Shown piece after piece: positions 47,966 to 56,683 of a stretch of 64,000 bases of DNA; the stretch's first letter is position 1; each line of letters begins with the position of its first letter. Location of the stretch: the NCBI RefSeq assembly GCF_900102195.1, contig NZ_FNBE01000016.1, positions 62,001-126,000 of the forward strand, written 5' to 3'. The notes beneath the pieces were generated by a model. The model worked only from the letters and a program-made list of their open reading frames with translations. It was not told the origin of the DNA and did not search any database. Made by a program: the position numbers and the translations under genes. The stretch is from Pseudonocardia oroxyli. GTDB taxonomy: Bacteria; Actinomycetota; Actinomycetes; Mycobacteriales; Pseudonocardiaceae.

Positions 47966-49323
47966 CGATGGTCCTTTCGAAGGACCGACCGCAGGGAGCG
48001 GTCGGTGAGGGTGACGGCGAGGAAGGCCACCGCCACCACGAGCAGGAAGAGGGCGAGGCGGTGCAGCCCCGTGGTGTCCGCGCGGTCGGCCAGGAAGACA
48101 CCGTTGCCCACCGACGCCACGATGGCGCCGAGGTAGCCGAAGGTCCGGAGCAGACCGGCCGACGCGCCGATCCGTTCGGGATCGGCCTGGTGGTAGAGCG
48201 CGTTCTGGTTGGCCAGGCTGACGAGGCCCTGCGGGATCCCGACCAGGATCGCCAGCCCGACGACCACCCACAGCGGGGTCCCGTCGCCGAAGAACAGCAG
48301 GGCGGCGCAGGCGAGCACCTGCGCGACGGCGCCGACGACGAGCTTGCCCCGGACCGCGGCCCGCCGCCCGGTCAGTGCCGCGACCACGACGGCGGTCACC
48401 GACATCGGGAGCAGCATCAGCCCGGCCACGGACGCCGACAGCCCCCGGCCGTCCTCCAGCCACTGCGTGAAGCCGTAGAGGAACGCGTACGAGACGACGT
48501 AGGTGAGCAGGGTGCGGCCGTAGGTCGCCAGCAGCGGCCGGTTCCCACCGAACACGCGCAGGTCGAGGAACGGGTCCGACGCGGTCAGCTCCTGCCACGC
48601 GAATCCGGCGCCCGCGGCGACGGCCACCGGCAGCAGCCACCCCCGGGCGGGGTCCGTCAGGAACAGGAGCAGCGCCACGAGCGTCGTCGCGAACAGCGCG
48701 ATGCCCGCGTGGTCCAGGCGCGGCGCGGGAGCCGTGCGCGGGGTGCGCGGCAGCCGCAGGGCACCGAGGCCGAACGTGGCGGCCGCGAGCGGCACGTTCA
48801 CCGCGAACACGGCCCGCCAGCCCCCTGCGCCGATCAGCAGCCCGCCGAGGGTGGGACCCACGACCGCGATCGTCTGGGTGGCGACCGAGAGCAGGGTCAG
48901 GATCCCGGCCGGGCTGTCCCGGCCGGTGCGGGTGGCCTCGCTGCGGATCAGGTACATCGCGGCCGGATAGCCCGCGCAGGTCCCGAACCCCAGCAGCACC
49001 CGGGCGAGCACGAGCACCCAGAGCTGCGGGGACAGCGCGCCGAGGACGCCGCCCGCGCCGACGAGCGCGGACCCGGCCAGGAAGAGCCGCCGCGGGCCGA
49101 ACGTGTCCACCAGGCGTCCGACGACCGGCTGGCCGATCGCCGTGGCCAGGTAGAGCCCCGACACCAGCCAGGCCGTGTCGGCGGGCGGCGCGCCGAAGGC
49201 GATCCCGATGGGCACCAGCGCCACCGCGACCATCGACGAGTTGATCGGGTTGAGCACCGCGCCGAGCATCATCGGCGGGACGAGCCTGCGGTCGAAGGCG
49301 TTCTCCCGGGCGGGCGCCGTCAC
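47962..49323 (-). CDS. MFS transporter (drug efflux, EmrB/QacA-like)
   Basis: A 453-residue carrier from GTG 49323. Helix 1 PPMMLGAVLNPINSSMVAVA, then GRLVDTFGPRRLFLAG (A-loop) and motif-C-like VGPTLGGLLIGAGGWRAVFA place it among proton-driven drug exporters. Its start overlaps the marR stop (GTGA) and its end overlaps the isochorismatase ATG. It is probably induced when MarR binds an aromatic compound. Confidence 0.88.
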   Translation of the reverse strand: MTAPARENAFDRRLVPPMMLGAVLNPINSSMVAVALVPIGIAFGAPPADTAWLVSGLYLATAIGQPVVGRLVDTFGPRRLFLAGSALVGAGGVLGALSPQLWVLVLARVLLGFGTCAGYPAAMYLIRSEATRTGRDSPAGILTLLSVATQTIAVVGPTLGGLLIGAGGWRAVFAVNVPLAAATFGLGALRLPRTPRTAPAPRLDHAGIALFATTLVALLLFLTDPARGWLLPVAVAAGAGFAWQELTASDPFLDLRVFGGNRPLLATYGRTLLTYVVSYAFLYGFTQWLEDGRGLSASVAGLMLLPMSVTAVVVAALTGRRAAVRGKLVVGAVAQVLACAALLFFGDGTPLWVVVGLAILVGIPQGLVSLANQNALYHQADPERIGASAGLLRTFGYLGAIVASVGNGVFLADRADTTGLHRLALFLLVVAVAFLAVTLTDRSLRSVLRKDHR

Positions 49324-49757
49324 CGCTCCACCAGTCGCTCCAGCAGTGCGGCCGCGTCGATCAGGGTCTGCCGCTCGGCCTCGGTGAAGTCCTCGTGCAG
49401 CCGCCGCGCGAGCCACTCCCGGCGGGTCTCCCGGTCCCCGGCCGCGCGTTCGCGACCCTCCGCGGACAGCGTGATCAGCTGCCTGCGGCCGTCCTCGGGA
49501 TCGGGGCGGCGCTCGATCAGCCCCTGTGCGTCCAGCGCGGCGAGGATCGTGGCCATCGACTGGGGCCGGACCCCCTCCGCGGCGGCGAGCACACTCGCCG
49601 TCGAGTCGCCGTCCTTGGCGAGCCGGACGAACACCGCCGTCTGCGACGGGGTGAGCCCGCCCCCGGTGTCGACCTCGCGCAGCCGTCGCCGAAGCCTGCC
49701 GAACACGGTGCGGACGTCTTGCGAGGCGCGCAGGGCCGAGGGGGCGAGGTCGTTCAC
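49320..49757 (-). CDS. MarR family regulator
   Basis: A 145-residue regulator from GTG 49757. LTPSQTAVFVRLAKDG, VRPQSMATILAALDAQGLIE and PDPEDGRRQLITLSAEGR are the MarR winged helix. It leads the operon with an MFS exporter and a hydrolase. Two palindromes (49772-49799) lie just upstream. Confidence 0.92.
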   Translation of the reverse strand: MNDLAPSALRASQDVRTVFGRLRRRLREVDTGGGLTPSQTAVFVRLAKDGDSTASVLAAAEGVRPQSMATILAALDAQGLIERRPDPEDGRRQLITLSAEGRERAAGDRETRREWLARRLHEDFTEAERQTLIDAAALLERLVER

Positions 49758-49763
49758 GCCCCC

Positions 49764-49799
49764 AGGATAGACAGTTTTAACTGAACAGTTGTGACTGTT
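49764..49799 (-). promoter_or_regulatory. marR promoter and operators
   Basis: A -10 TATCCT (49769-49764) lies 6 nt from the GTG, implying a leaderless mRNA. Palindromes CAGTT-TT-AACTG (49772-49783) and AACAGT-TGTG-ACTGTT (49784-49799) lie side by side over the -35 region, as expected for MarR autorepression. Confidence 0.6.
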
Positions 49800-49877
49800 G
49801 AATCACAGAGGCCCCCGAGCGCGACCGTCGCCGGGGCCGGTCGCGGCGGCTACCGTCGTCGCCGGACGGGAGGACGC

Positions 49878-49945
49878 ATGGCGGAACGGCTGCGGCGTCG
49901 CCCCACGCTCGCGGACGTGGCGCGGTTGGCGGGGGTGGACCTACC
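49878..49945 (+). pseudogene. LacI-family N-terminal remnant
   Basis: From ATG 49878 the text RPTLADVARLAGVDLPPT matches the first HTH helices of LacI regulators (RPTLADVAxxAGVSxxTVSR), then breaks off before the recognition helix is complete. No ligand domain follows. It lies against a deleted SDR. Confidence 0.55.
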
Positions 49946-49989
49946 GCCGACCCCCGGGCGGCGACGACAGGCGACGACGGGGAGCGTCG

Positions 49990-50471
49990 TCAGACCGCGG
50001 TGTACCCGCCGTCGACGGGAACGGCCGCTCCGGTCATGAACGACGCGCCGGGGGAGAGCAGGAACTCGATGACGGCGGCGAACTCGTCCGGGTCCCGCGG
50101 CGCGGGACACCGGTGCGGCGACGCGGCCCGCGATCCCGCTGCGCACGGCGGGGTCCAACCCGCCGTAGGCCGCGCTGGTCGCCGCCAGGTTGGTGTCCAC
50201 CCGCCCGGGCAGACGCAGTTCGTCCGGATCCCGCGGTCGGCGTACTCGGCGGCCACCCCCCGGGTCAGACCGCGGACTGCACCGCCGCCGCGTCGGACAC
50301 GTCGCAGGCCAGCGGGACCATGTGCGGCGAAATCTCGGCGACCTCGTCGTGGCCGCGGACGTCGAGGACCGCGACGGCCGCGCCCGCCGTGGCGAGTCGG
50401 ACGGCGGTGGCCCGCCCGATGCCGCTGCCGCCGCTGGTGACGACGACGCGCAGCCCCTCCGGGCCGGTCAC
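49990..50471 (-). pseudogene. SDR pseudogene with internal deletion and frameshifts
   Basis: GTG 50471 overlaps the MFS stop. LRVVVTSGGSGIGRATAVRL and VRGHDEVAEISPHMVPLACD give the N-terminal Rossmann part; after AAVQSAV the middle, including the YxxxK site, is gone (about 90 residues). The text resumes as LTRGVAAEYADRGIRTNCVC, then VDTNLAATSAAYGGLDPAVR in another frame and DPDEFAAVIEFLLSPGASFM in the first. It was once the second gene of the transporter operon. Confidence 0.75.
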
Positions 50472-51787
50472 GCCTTCTGGTCGGCGGGGGTGTGCACGTC
50501 GGAGGACAGGTCGGACCTCGACGTCTCCCGCATCGTGGCCACCACGAGCAGCCCGACGATCGCCGCGAACACCAGGTACCAGGAGGGGGAGAGGCTGTTG
50601 CCGGTCGCGGCGACGAGCGAGGTCGCGATGACCGAGACCAGGCCGGATCCGATCACGCCGCCGATGTTGAAGCCCAGGGAGACGCCGGTGTAGCGCACCC
50701 GGGTCGGGAACAGCTCGGAGTACTGGGTGTAGACCACGCCCTGCTGGATGCCGAACGGGATGTTCAGCACGAGCGCCGCGAGGATGGCCAGCGGCAGCGA
50801 GCCCTGCTGCATCACCCAGAAGCACGGGACGCCCAGGATGAGGAAGCCGACCAGGCCCGCGGCCAGGACCCGTCGTCGTCCGAAGCGGTCGCTGAGCGAG
50901 CCCGCCCATGGGATCAGCCCCAGAGGCATCAGCACGATGAGCACGATCAGCCACAGCGCGCCGGACAGCGAGTACCCGAGCACCGCCGAGAGGTGCACTA
51001 GCAGGTACACCGACGACAGACCGCCGGTGGTCATGGTCGCGTAGGCGATGCCCACCACCCGCGCGGTGGCGGCCTTGTGCTCGCGGACGACCTCGGAGAT
51101 CGGTGCCTTGGTGGGCTCGGAGTGCTCGACCAGCTCCTGGAACAGGGGCGAGTCCTCGACCCGCATGCGGTACAGCACGGCGCCGACGAGCAGCGGGCCG
51201 GCGATGAGGAACGGGACGCGCCAACCCCAGCTCGCCATCTGTTCGGGCGAGGTGAGGCTCGTCAGGGTCCCGACGACGGCCGCCGCGCCCGCGAGGCCCA
51301 GCGAGATCCCGACCGAGGTGGCGGACCCGAACAGCCCGCGACGCTTCGACGGGGCGGACTCCGTGGACAGGGAGGCGGCGCCACCGATCTCCCCGCCCGC
51401 GGAGAAGCCCTGCAGGATGCGCAGGAGGGTCAGCAGGATCGGGGCGAACACGCCGATCGTGGCGTACGTGGGGAGCAGGCCGGTGAGGACGGTCGCGATG
51501 CCCATGACCGTGACCGTGGCCATCAGGACCGCCCGGCGGCCCTTCCGGTCGCCGAGCCGACCGAAGAACAGGCCGCCCAGCGGCCGGGCCAGGAACCCGC
51601 TGGCGACGACGGCGAGGGTGCTGAGCACCCCGATGAGGCCGTCCTGGCTGGGGAAGAACAGCGGGGCCAGGACGACGGCGAGGTAGCCGTAGACGGCGAA
51701 GTCGTAGTACTCGATGGCGGTTCCGACGGCCGCGGCGAGACTGGCCCGACGGCCGATCCGGGTCGCGTCTTCCGGTGTCTGCGTCAT
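50468..51787 (-). CDS. MFS transporter, metabolite:H+ symporter (MHS) family
   Basis: A 439-residue carrier with the MHS signatures AAAVGTAIEYYDFAVYGYLA (helix 1), GRLGDRKGRRAVLMATV (A-loop) and LLRILQGFSAGGEIGGAASL. MHS carriers import carboxylates such as shikimate, citrate or aromatic acids. ATG 51787 follows GAAGGAGCG. The promoter carries operator A of the four-site regulon, so it probably imports the acid consumed by the 53-64 kb genes. Confidence 0.9.
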   Translation of the reverse strand: MTQTPEDATRIGRRASLAAAVGTAIEYYDFAVYGYLAVVLAPLFFPSQDGLIGVLSTLAVVASGFLARPLGGLFFGRLGDRKGRRAVLMATVTVMGIATVLTGLLPTYATIGVFAPILLTLLRILQGFSAGGEIGGAASLSTESAPSKRRGLFGSATSVGISLGLAGAAAVVGTLTSLTSPEQMASWGWRVPFLIAGPLLVGAVLYRMRVEDSPLFQELVEHSEPTKAPISEVVREHKAATARVVGIAYATMTTGGLSSVYLLVHLSAVLGYSLSGALWLIVLIVLMPLGLIPWAGSLSDRFGRRRVLAAGLVGFLILGVPCFWVMQQGSLPLAILAALVLNIPFGIQQGVVYTQYSELFPTRVRYTGVSLGFNIGGVIGSGLVSVIATSLVAATGNSLSPSWYLVFAAIVGLLVVATMRETSRSDLSSDVHTPADQKA

Positions 51788-51842
51788 GGGCGCTCCTTCG
51801 CGCTGGCACTGCGGTCCGGCACCGACCGTGCGGGACGGACCC

Positions 51843-51871
51843 AATCTAGAGATGAACTGATCTCAGTTCAA
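51843..51871 (-). promoter_or_regulatory. MFS promoter with operator A (TGAACTGA-TC-TCAGTTCA)
   Basis: On the minus strand -35 TTGAAC (51871-51866) and -10 TAGATT (51848-51843) are 17 nt apart. The perfect palindrome TGAACTGATCTCAGTTCA (51853-51870) fills the space between them and overlaps the -35 box and the stop codon of the alcohol dehydrogenase gene. A bound protein must block RNA polymerase. Confidence 0.7.
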
Positions 51872-52917
51872 GACTTGGTGGCGGGTGGGACGAGCACGGC
51901 CCGCCCGGTGATCCGTCCCCGACGGAGGTCGTCGAACACCGACGGCGCCTCGTCGAGGCCGAACTCGGTGACCCGGGTGCGGAGACCGCCGGTGCGGGCG
52001 AGGTCCACGAGCGCGACCAGCTCCGGGCGGGTGCCCCAGAACGGGAGGCGGACCCGCGCCCCCGACGGGAGGGGGCCGGGCTTGGACAGGGGCAGGGCGC
52101 CACCACCGCTGCCCACGATCACCAGGTCGCCCGCCGGGCGCAGGACCGAGGCGGCGAGCTCCTCGGTGGCCTGGGCGCCCACGCAGTCGATCACGAGGTC
52201 GGCGCCCCGACCCTTCGACATCGTGGCGACGGCGTCGGCGGCGTCCTCCGGTGCGACCGCCGCCGTCGCTCCGCACTCGCGGGCCAGCGCGACGGCCTCC
52301 GGGCGGCTGTCCACGCCGATCACCTGGGCCTCGGTGAGTCGGCGGAGGATGCCGACGGCGAGGTGCCCGAGCCCGCCGACGCCGATCACCACGGCGAGGG
52401 CGTCGGGACGGTCGAGCCGGTCGAGGCTGCCCGACACGGCGTGGAACGAGGTGAGGCCCGCGTCGGTCAGCGCGGCGGCGAACGCGGGATCGAGGCGCTC
52501 GGCGGAGACGAGGCGCCAGGCGTCGACGACCACCTCGTCGGCCATGCCGCCGTCGATGCCGAGGCCGACCCCCGCGGCGGGCAGGGTGCGGCGGTGGTCG
52601 CAGTAGTTCGCCGCGCCGTCCCGGCAGCGCGCGCAGTCGCCGCAGCCGTACGGCGCGTAGACGACGACCTGCCGTCCGAGCAGGGCCGGATCCACGCCGG
52701 GCCCGGTCTCGACGACCCGCCCACACACCTCGTGGCCGAGGGTGAACGGGAGCTCCCAGGCCACCGGGGCGTCCACCACGTGCAGGTCCGAGTGGCACAC
52801 CCCCGCCGCCAGCACGGCCAGCCGGACCTGGCCGGTCCCGGGCGCCCGGACCGGGATCTCGACGAGCTCGGCCCCGGCGGCCGTCCTCCGCATCGCGCGC
52901 ATCGTCGGCTCGGTCAT
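51868..52917 (-). CDS. Zinc-dependent alcohol dehydrogenase
   Basis: A 349-residue MDR enzyme that oxidises an alcohol with NAD(P)+. Catalytic zinc ligands are in GVCHSDLH and LGHEVCG; the structural zinc site is CGDCARCRDGAANYC (C-x2-C-x2-C-x7-C). The Rossmann loop is VIGVGGLGHLAVG. ATG 52917 overlaps the SDR stop. The promoter lies before the SDR (operator B). Confidence 0.93.
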   Translation of the reverse strand: MTEPTMRAMRRTAAGAELVEIPVRAPGTGQVRLAVLAAGVCHSDLHVVDAPVAWELPFTLGHEVCGRVVETGPGVDPALLGRQVVVYAPYGCGDCARCRDGAANYCDHRRTLPAAGVGLGIDGGMADEVVVDAWRLVSAERLDPAFAAALTDAGLTSFHAVSGSLDRLDRPDALAVVIGVGGLGHLAVGILRRLTEAQVIGVDSRPEAVALARECGATAAVAPEDAADAVATMSKGRGADLVIDCVGAQATEELAASVLRPAGDLVIVGSGGGALPLSKPGPLPSGARVRLPFWGTRPELVALVDLARTGGLRTRVTEFGLDEAPSVFDDLRRGRITGRAVLVPPATKS

Positions 52918-53663
52918 CGGGCCGACCAGCCGCCGTCGACGAAGACCTCGGAGCCGGTGGTGTACCCCGAGTCGTCGCAGGCCAGGAACGCGACCGCGGC
53001 CGCGACCTCCTCCGGCCGTCCCAGTCGGCCCATCGGGGTGTTCGCCACCATCTCCGCGTGCCGCTCGGTGCCCCCGAAGCGCTCGAGGAGCGGGGCGGTC
53101 CCGATGAAGGCGGGGACCACGGCGTTCACCCGCACGCCGCGGGTGGCCCAGTGGAGCGCGGCGTTGAGGGTCATGGAGTGGACGGCGCCCTTGGCCGCGG
53201 CGTAGGAGAAGCTGCTCGCGAGCCCACCCGTGGCGCCGAGGATCGACCCGACGTTGACCACGGCGCCGCCGCCGCTGCGCTCGATCAGCGGCCCGGCGTG
53301 CTTCATCCCGAGCCAGGTGCCGAGCTGGTCGACCGCCACCACCTGGTCCCAGCGTTCGCGGGGCTCGTCCTCGACGGTCCCGAGGCTGCCGATCCCCGCG
53401 TTGTTGACCAGCACGTGCAGGCCGCCCCACTCGCGTTCGACGGTCGCGACGGCGGCGGCCCAGTCCGCCTCGTCCGCCACGTCGAGCGGGAGGGCGAGGG
53501 TCTCGCCGTCCAGGTCCTTGGCGAGCCGCGCGCACGCGTCGGCGTCGGTGTCGGTGAGGGCGACGGACGCCCCCTCGGCCACGAGCCGGGTGACGATCGC
53601 GGTGCCGAGCCCGCCGGTCGCCCCGGTGAGCAGTGCTCGTCGTCCCGCGAACCGTGCCACCAC
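52914..53663 (-). CDS. Short-chain dehydrogenase/reductase
   Basis: A 249-residue SDR from GTG 53663 (GGAG 5 nt upstream; ATG 53681 is the longer option). TGATGGLG, NNAG, VNVGSILG (Ser) and YAAAK are the active features; the C-terminus ends TTGSEVFVDGGWSAR. Coupled to the alcohol dehydrogenase by ATGA. Probably oxidises or reduces an intermediate of the same pathway. Confidence 0.9.
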   Translation of the reverse strand: MVARFAGRRALLTGATGGLGTAIVTRLVAEGASVALTDTDADACARLAKDLDGETLALPLDVADEADWAAAVATVEREWGGLHVLVNNAGIGSLGTVEDEPRERWDQVVAVDQLGTWLGMKHAGPLIERSGGGAVVNVGSILGATGGLASSFSYAAAKGAVHSMTLNAALHWATRGVRVNAVVPAFIGTAPLLERFGGTERHAEMVANTPMGRLGRPEEVAAAVAFLACDDSGYTTGSEVFVDGGWSAR

Positions 53664-53686
53664 GCTGTCTCCTTCGACCATGACCC

Positions 53687-53733
53687 CGAACTGAGATCGA
53701 TTCATGATATTGCCCGTGCAGCGAGCCTGTCCA
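53687..53733 (-). promoter_or_regulatory. SDR-ADH promoter with operator B
   Basis: On the minus strand TGGACA (53733-53728), 18 nt and TATCAT (53709-53704) form a promoter. Operator B (53687-53704) reads TGAATCGATCTCAGTTCG on the minus strand, 15 of 18 positions like operator A, and covers the transcription start. Confidence 0.6.
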
Positions 53734-53814
53734 CGGACCACCGGAGTCGATCACAGCCCGGTCGGGGAGGCGGCGAGGAGGCGCATCTGTTCTGTTCAGA
53801 CGCCGAATGGACGC

Positions 53815-53877
53815 TTGTGGTGTGTGCCACCACACTCTATCGTTCCCGCCGAATCAAACTGAAGTCATCTCAGTTTG
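53815..53877 (+). promoter_or_regulatory. Importer promoter with operator C
   Basis: TTGTGG (53815-53820), 17 nt and TATCGT (53838-53843) form the promoter. Operator C has perfect arms CAAACTGA (53855-53862) and TCAGTTTG (53870-53877) around 7 nt, just downstream of the start site and 23 nt before the ATG. Confidence 0.65.
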
Positions 53878-53899
53878 CCGTCTCTGCAAAGGAGTAGGG

Positions 53900-55096
53900 A
53901 TGACCATACGACGGAAGGGTGCGCTCGCGATCCTCGCCGCGGCGCTGACCCTCGCGGTCGCCGCGTGCGGTGGCGGAGCGCAGTCCGCCGCGGGCGGCGA
54001 CGGGTCCGGCCCGATCACGATCGGTGCGTGGATCCCGCTGTCCGGCGCGCAGGCCGCCTCCGGGGTGCCCCAGATGGAGGGGGCGAAGGCCTACTTCAGC
54101 TGGCTCAACGACAACGGCGGGATCAACGGCCGCCAGGTCAACTGGATCGTCAAGGACAACGCCTACGACCCGCAGCAGACGGTGCAGGCCGCCCGCGCAC
54201 TCGTCGGGCAGGACGGGGTCGTGGCGATCGTCAACGCCAACGGCGTCGCGCCCTCCGAGGCGGCGTTCCCGTTCGTCCTCGACCAGTCGAAGATCCCGAT
54301 CGTCGACCACTACGGCGGCGTCGCCACCTGGTACGACCCGCCCCGGCCCCTGCTCTTCGGGACCCAGACCCTCTACGAGGACCAGGCCGCGGCCATGGCG
54401 CAGTGGGCCGTCGAGTCCGGGGCGCGCAAGCTCGTCGTGGTGCACGACGACCCGAAGGCGTTCGCGGACGTCGCGGCGCAGATCGGCCCGGCGGCGGCCC
54501 GTACCGACGCCGCGGCCACGACCACCGCGGTGCCCGTCAAGCTCGGGACCACCGACTTCGCGCCGGCCGTCAGCCAGGTCAAGGCGCTGGGCGGGGACGC
54601 CGTGATGCTGATCCTCCCCGCGCCGGAGGCGGCCGCCTACCTCAAGGCGGCGCAGCTCCAGGGTGTCACCCTGCCCGCGTACGGATACGCGCCCCTGGCG
54701 TCGAACACGGTCGTGACGCTGGCCGGACCGGCGGCCGAGAACTTCCGCGCGGTGTCGCTCGTGCGGGCACCCAGCGACCCCAGCCCTGCGATGGCGCAGT
54801 TCCGCGAGGTCATGGCGAAGTACGCATCGGGTCAGCCCGCGGACTACTCCACGCTGCTGGGCTACGCGAATGCGGCGGTCTTCGCCGAGGTCGCGAAGAC
54901 GATCCAGGGCCCGGTGACCGCCGAGTCGATCGCGGAGGCCTATCGCAACGCGACGGCCGTGGAGACGGGCGTCGCCCCGACGATGTCGTTCTCCGCGGAC
55001 CGGCACGTGGGCACCCGTGACGTGCAGCGGGTGACCGTCCAGGGCGGGCAGTGGACGGCCGTCGGCGACTTCGTCAGCGCCCCGGACCGGAGCTGA
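53900..55096 (+). CDS. Branched-chain-type ABC substrate-binding lipoprotein
   Basis: A 398-residue exported lipoprotein, signal peptide with lipobox VAAC. The family-6 fold shows ITIGAWIPLSGAQAASGVPQ, YFSWLNDNGGINGRQVNWIV and YDPQQTVQAARALV. It feeds LivH and the LivM-G-F fusion downstream. In actinobacterial catabolic islands such proteins bind aromatic or cyclic acids, not amino acids. ATG 53900 has AAAGGAG 7 nt upstream. Controlled by operator C. Confidence 0.92.
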   Translation: MTIRRKGALAILAAALTLAVAACGGGAQSAAGGDGSGPITIGAWIPLSGAQAASGVPQMEGAKAYFSWLNDNGGINGRQVNWIVKDNAYDPQQTVQAARALVGQDGVVAIVNANGVAPSEAAFPFVLDQSKIPIVDHYGGVATWYDPPRPLLFGTQTLYEDQAAAMAQWAVESGARKLVVVHDDPKAFADVAAQIGPAAARTDAAATTTAVPVKLGTTDFAPAVSQVKALGGDAVMLILPAPEAAAYLKAAQLQGVTLPAYGYAPLASNTVVTLAGPAAENFRAVSLVRAPSDPSPAMAQFREVMAKYASGQPADYSTLLGYANAAVFAEVAKTIQGPVTAESIAEAYRNATAVETGVAPTMSFSADRHVGTRDVQRVTVQGGQWTAVGDFVSAPDRS

Positions 55097-55101
55097 CGTC
55101 G

Positions 55102-55800
55102 GTGGACGCCGACGAGCTCCTGGCCACGACGAGGGCGGTGCGACGCAGACTCGACCCGTCCCGCGAGGTCCCGATCGAGCTGGTGCGCGAGTGCGTCGAG
55201 CTCGCGTTGCAGGCCCCGGCGGGGTCCAACGTCGCCCGGACCCGGTTCGTGGTGATCCGCGACCCCGCAGTGCGCACCGCCCTGGCGGAGATCTACTCCG
55301 ACATCTACACGAACTCGTACGTGGAGTCGGCGGGATACATCGGCCGGGTGGCGACGGCGGACGCCGCGTCCGCCGAGGTCCAACGGCGGACGGGGCGCTC
55401 CGCGGACGCCCTGGAGCGGGCCCTGCACGAGGTCGGCACCCTCGTCCTCGCCTGTCTGGACGGGGCCCGGCTCGACGGGGTGCCCGCCTTCGCGAGCGCG
55501 TCACTGCTCGGTGGGGTGCTGCCTGCGACGTGGAGCTTCATGCTCGCGGCTCGCGCCCGCGGACTCGGGACCTGCTGGACGACGATGCACCTCGCCCGTG
55601 AGCGTGAGGTGGCGGAGCTGCTCGGCATCCCGTTCGAGACGGTGCAACAGGTCTGTCTCACACCGCTGGCCTTCACGAGGGGCACGGACTTCCGGCCCGC
55701 CGCGCGTCCCGCGGTCGAGGAGGTCGTCCACTGGGACCGGTGGGACCCCGACCTCGCGCGCCCCCCGGCCGTCGCCGGCCTGATCACCGAGCCGGCCTGA
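55102..55800 (+). CDS. Nitroreductase family flavoprotein
   Basis: A 232-residue FMN enzyme from GTG 55102, 5 nt after the binding-protein stop. RAVRRRLDPSREVPIELVRE, ALQAPAGSNVARTRFVVIRD and ARGLGTCWTTMHLAREREVA are typical of the NfsA/FRP-like fold. It sits inside the importer operon, so it may reduce an imported nitro compound or an unsaturated ring; which one cannot be read from sequence. Confidence 0.88.
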   Translation: MDADELLATTRAVRRRLDPSREVPIELVRECVELALQAPAGSNVARTRFVVIRDPAVRTALAEIYSDIYTNSYVESAGYIGRVATADAASAEVQRRTGRSADALERALHEVGTLVLACLDGARLDGVPAFASASLLGGVLPATWSFMLAARARGLGTCWTTMHLAREREVAELLGIPFETVQQVCLTPLAFTRGTDFRPAARPAVEEVVHWDRWDPDLARPPAVAGLITEPA

Positions 55801-55813
55801 GAGGGGCATTCCG

Positions 55814-56683
55814 ATGGATCATCTGTTCCTCGTCGTGGTGAGTGGCATCGCCAGTGGTGCCGTGTACGGGCTGCTCGGACTGGGCCTGGTGATCATCTAC
55901 CGGGCGACCGACGTCGTGAACTTCGCGCTGGCGAGCATGGCCACGCTGGCCGTGTACGTGGCGCTGACGGTGGTGAACCGCGGCCTGGGGGTGTGGGCCG
56001 GTCTGCTGGCGGCGGTGCTCGTCGCCGTCGTCGTCGGGCTGATCGTGCGTGAGGTGCTGCTCCGCCCGCTGGGCACGGGCCGCCTGTTCGCGGCGCTGGT
56101 GATGACCATGGGCGTCTCGCTGGTCGTCGAGGCGACGGTCGCCGACGTCTGGGGTACCGAGCCCCGGGCCTTCCCCCCGCTGGTGGAGGGGCGCGTGACG
56201 ATCGGCTCCGCGGCGCTCGCCACCCAGGACCTCGTGGTGATCGGGGTGTCCGCCGTCGCGATGCTGGCGGTGGGCTGGTTGTTCACCCGCACCACCCTCG
56301 GCTCGGCCATGCGCGCCGCGGCGGAGTCCGCCACGACCGCGCAGATCATCGGCGTGCCCGCGCAGAAGGTGGCGCGGATCGCCTGGGCGCTCGGGCTCGG
56401 ACTCGCCGCGCTCGCGTCGGTGCTCTACGTCCCCAAGGTCGGGCTGGCGCCGATGGTGCTCTCGGCGCCGCTGTTCCGCGCCTTCGCCGGGATCTTCCTC
56501 GGCGGCCTCACGAGCATGCACGGCGCCGTGATCGGGGGCGTCACGATCGGCGTCCTCGAGAACCTGGCCGCGTCCTACGTGTCGGCCAACTTCCGCGACA
56601 CGTTCGTGTTCGTGCTCACCGTGCTGATCCTGCTGTTGCGGCCGCAGGGACTCTTCGGCACCCGCAGCTTCGAAAGGGTGTGA
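55814..56683 (+). CDS. Branched-chain-type ABC permease LivH
   Basis: A 289-residue permease with eight helices; SGIASGAVYGLLGLGLVIIY and RATDVVNFALASMATLAVYV begin it as usual for LivH, AAAESATTAQIIGVPAQKVA is the cytosolic ATPase contact. It pairs with the LivM part of the next gene, whose GTG start overlaps its stop (GTGA). Confidence 0.92.
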   Translation: MDHLFLVVVSGIASGAVYGLLGLGLVIIYRATDVVNFALASMATLAVYVALTVVNRGLGVWAGLLAAVLVAVVVGLIVREVLLRPLGTGRLFAALVMTMGVSLVVEATVADVWGTEPRAFPPLVEGRVTIGSAALATQDLVVIGVSAVAMLAVGWLFTRTTLGSAMRAAAESATTAQIIGVPAQKVARIAWALGLGLAALASVLYVPKVGLAPMVLSAPLFRAFAGIFLGGLTSMHGAVIGGVTIGVLENLAASYVSANFRDTFVFVLTVLILLLRPQGLFGTRSFERV

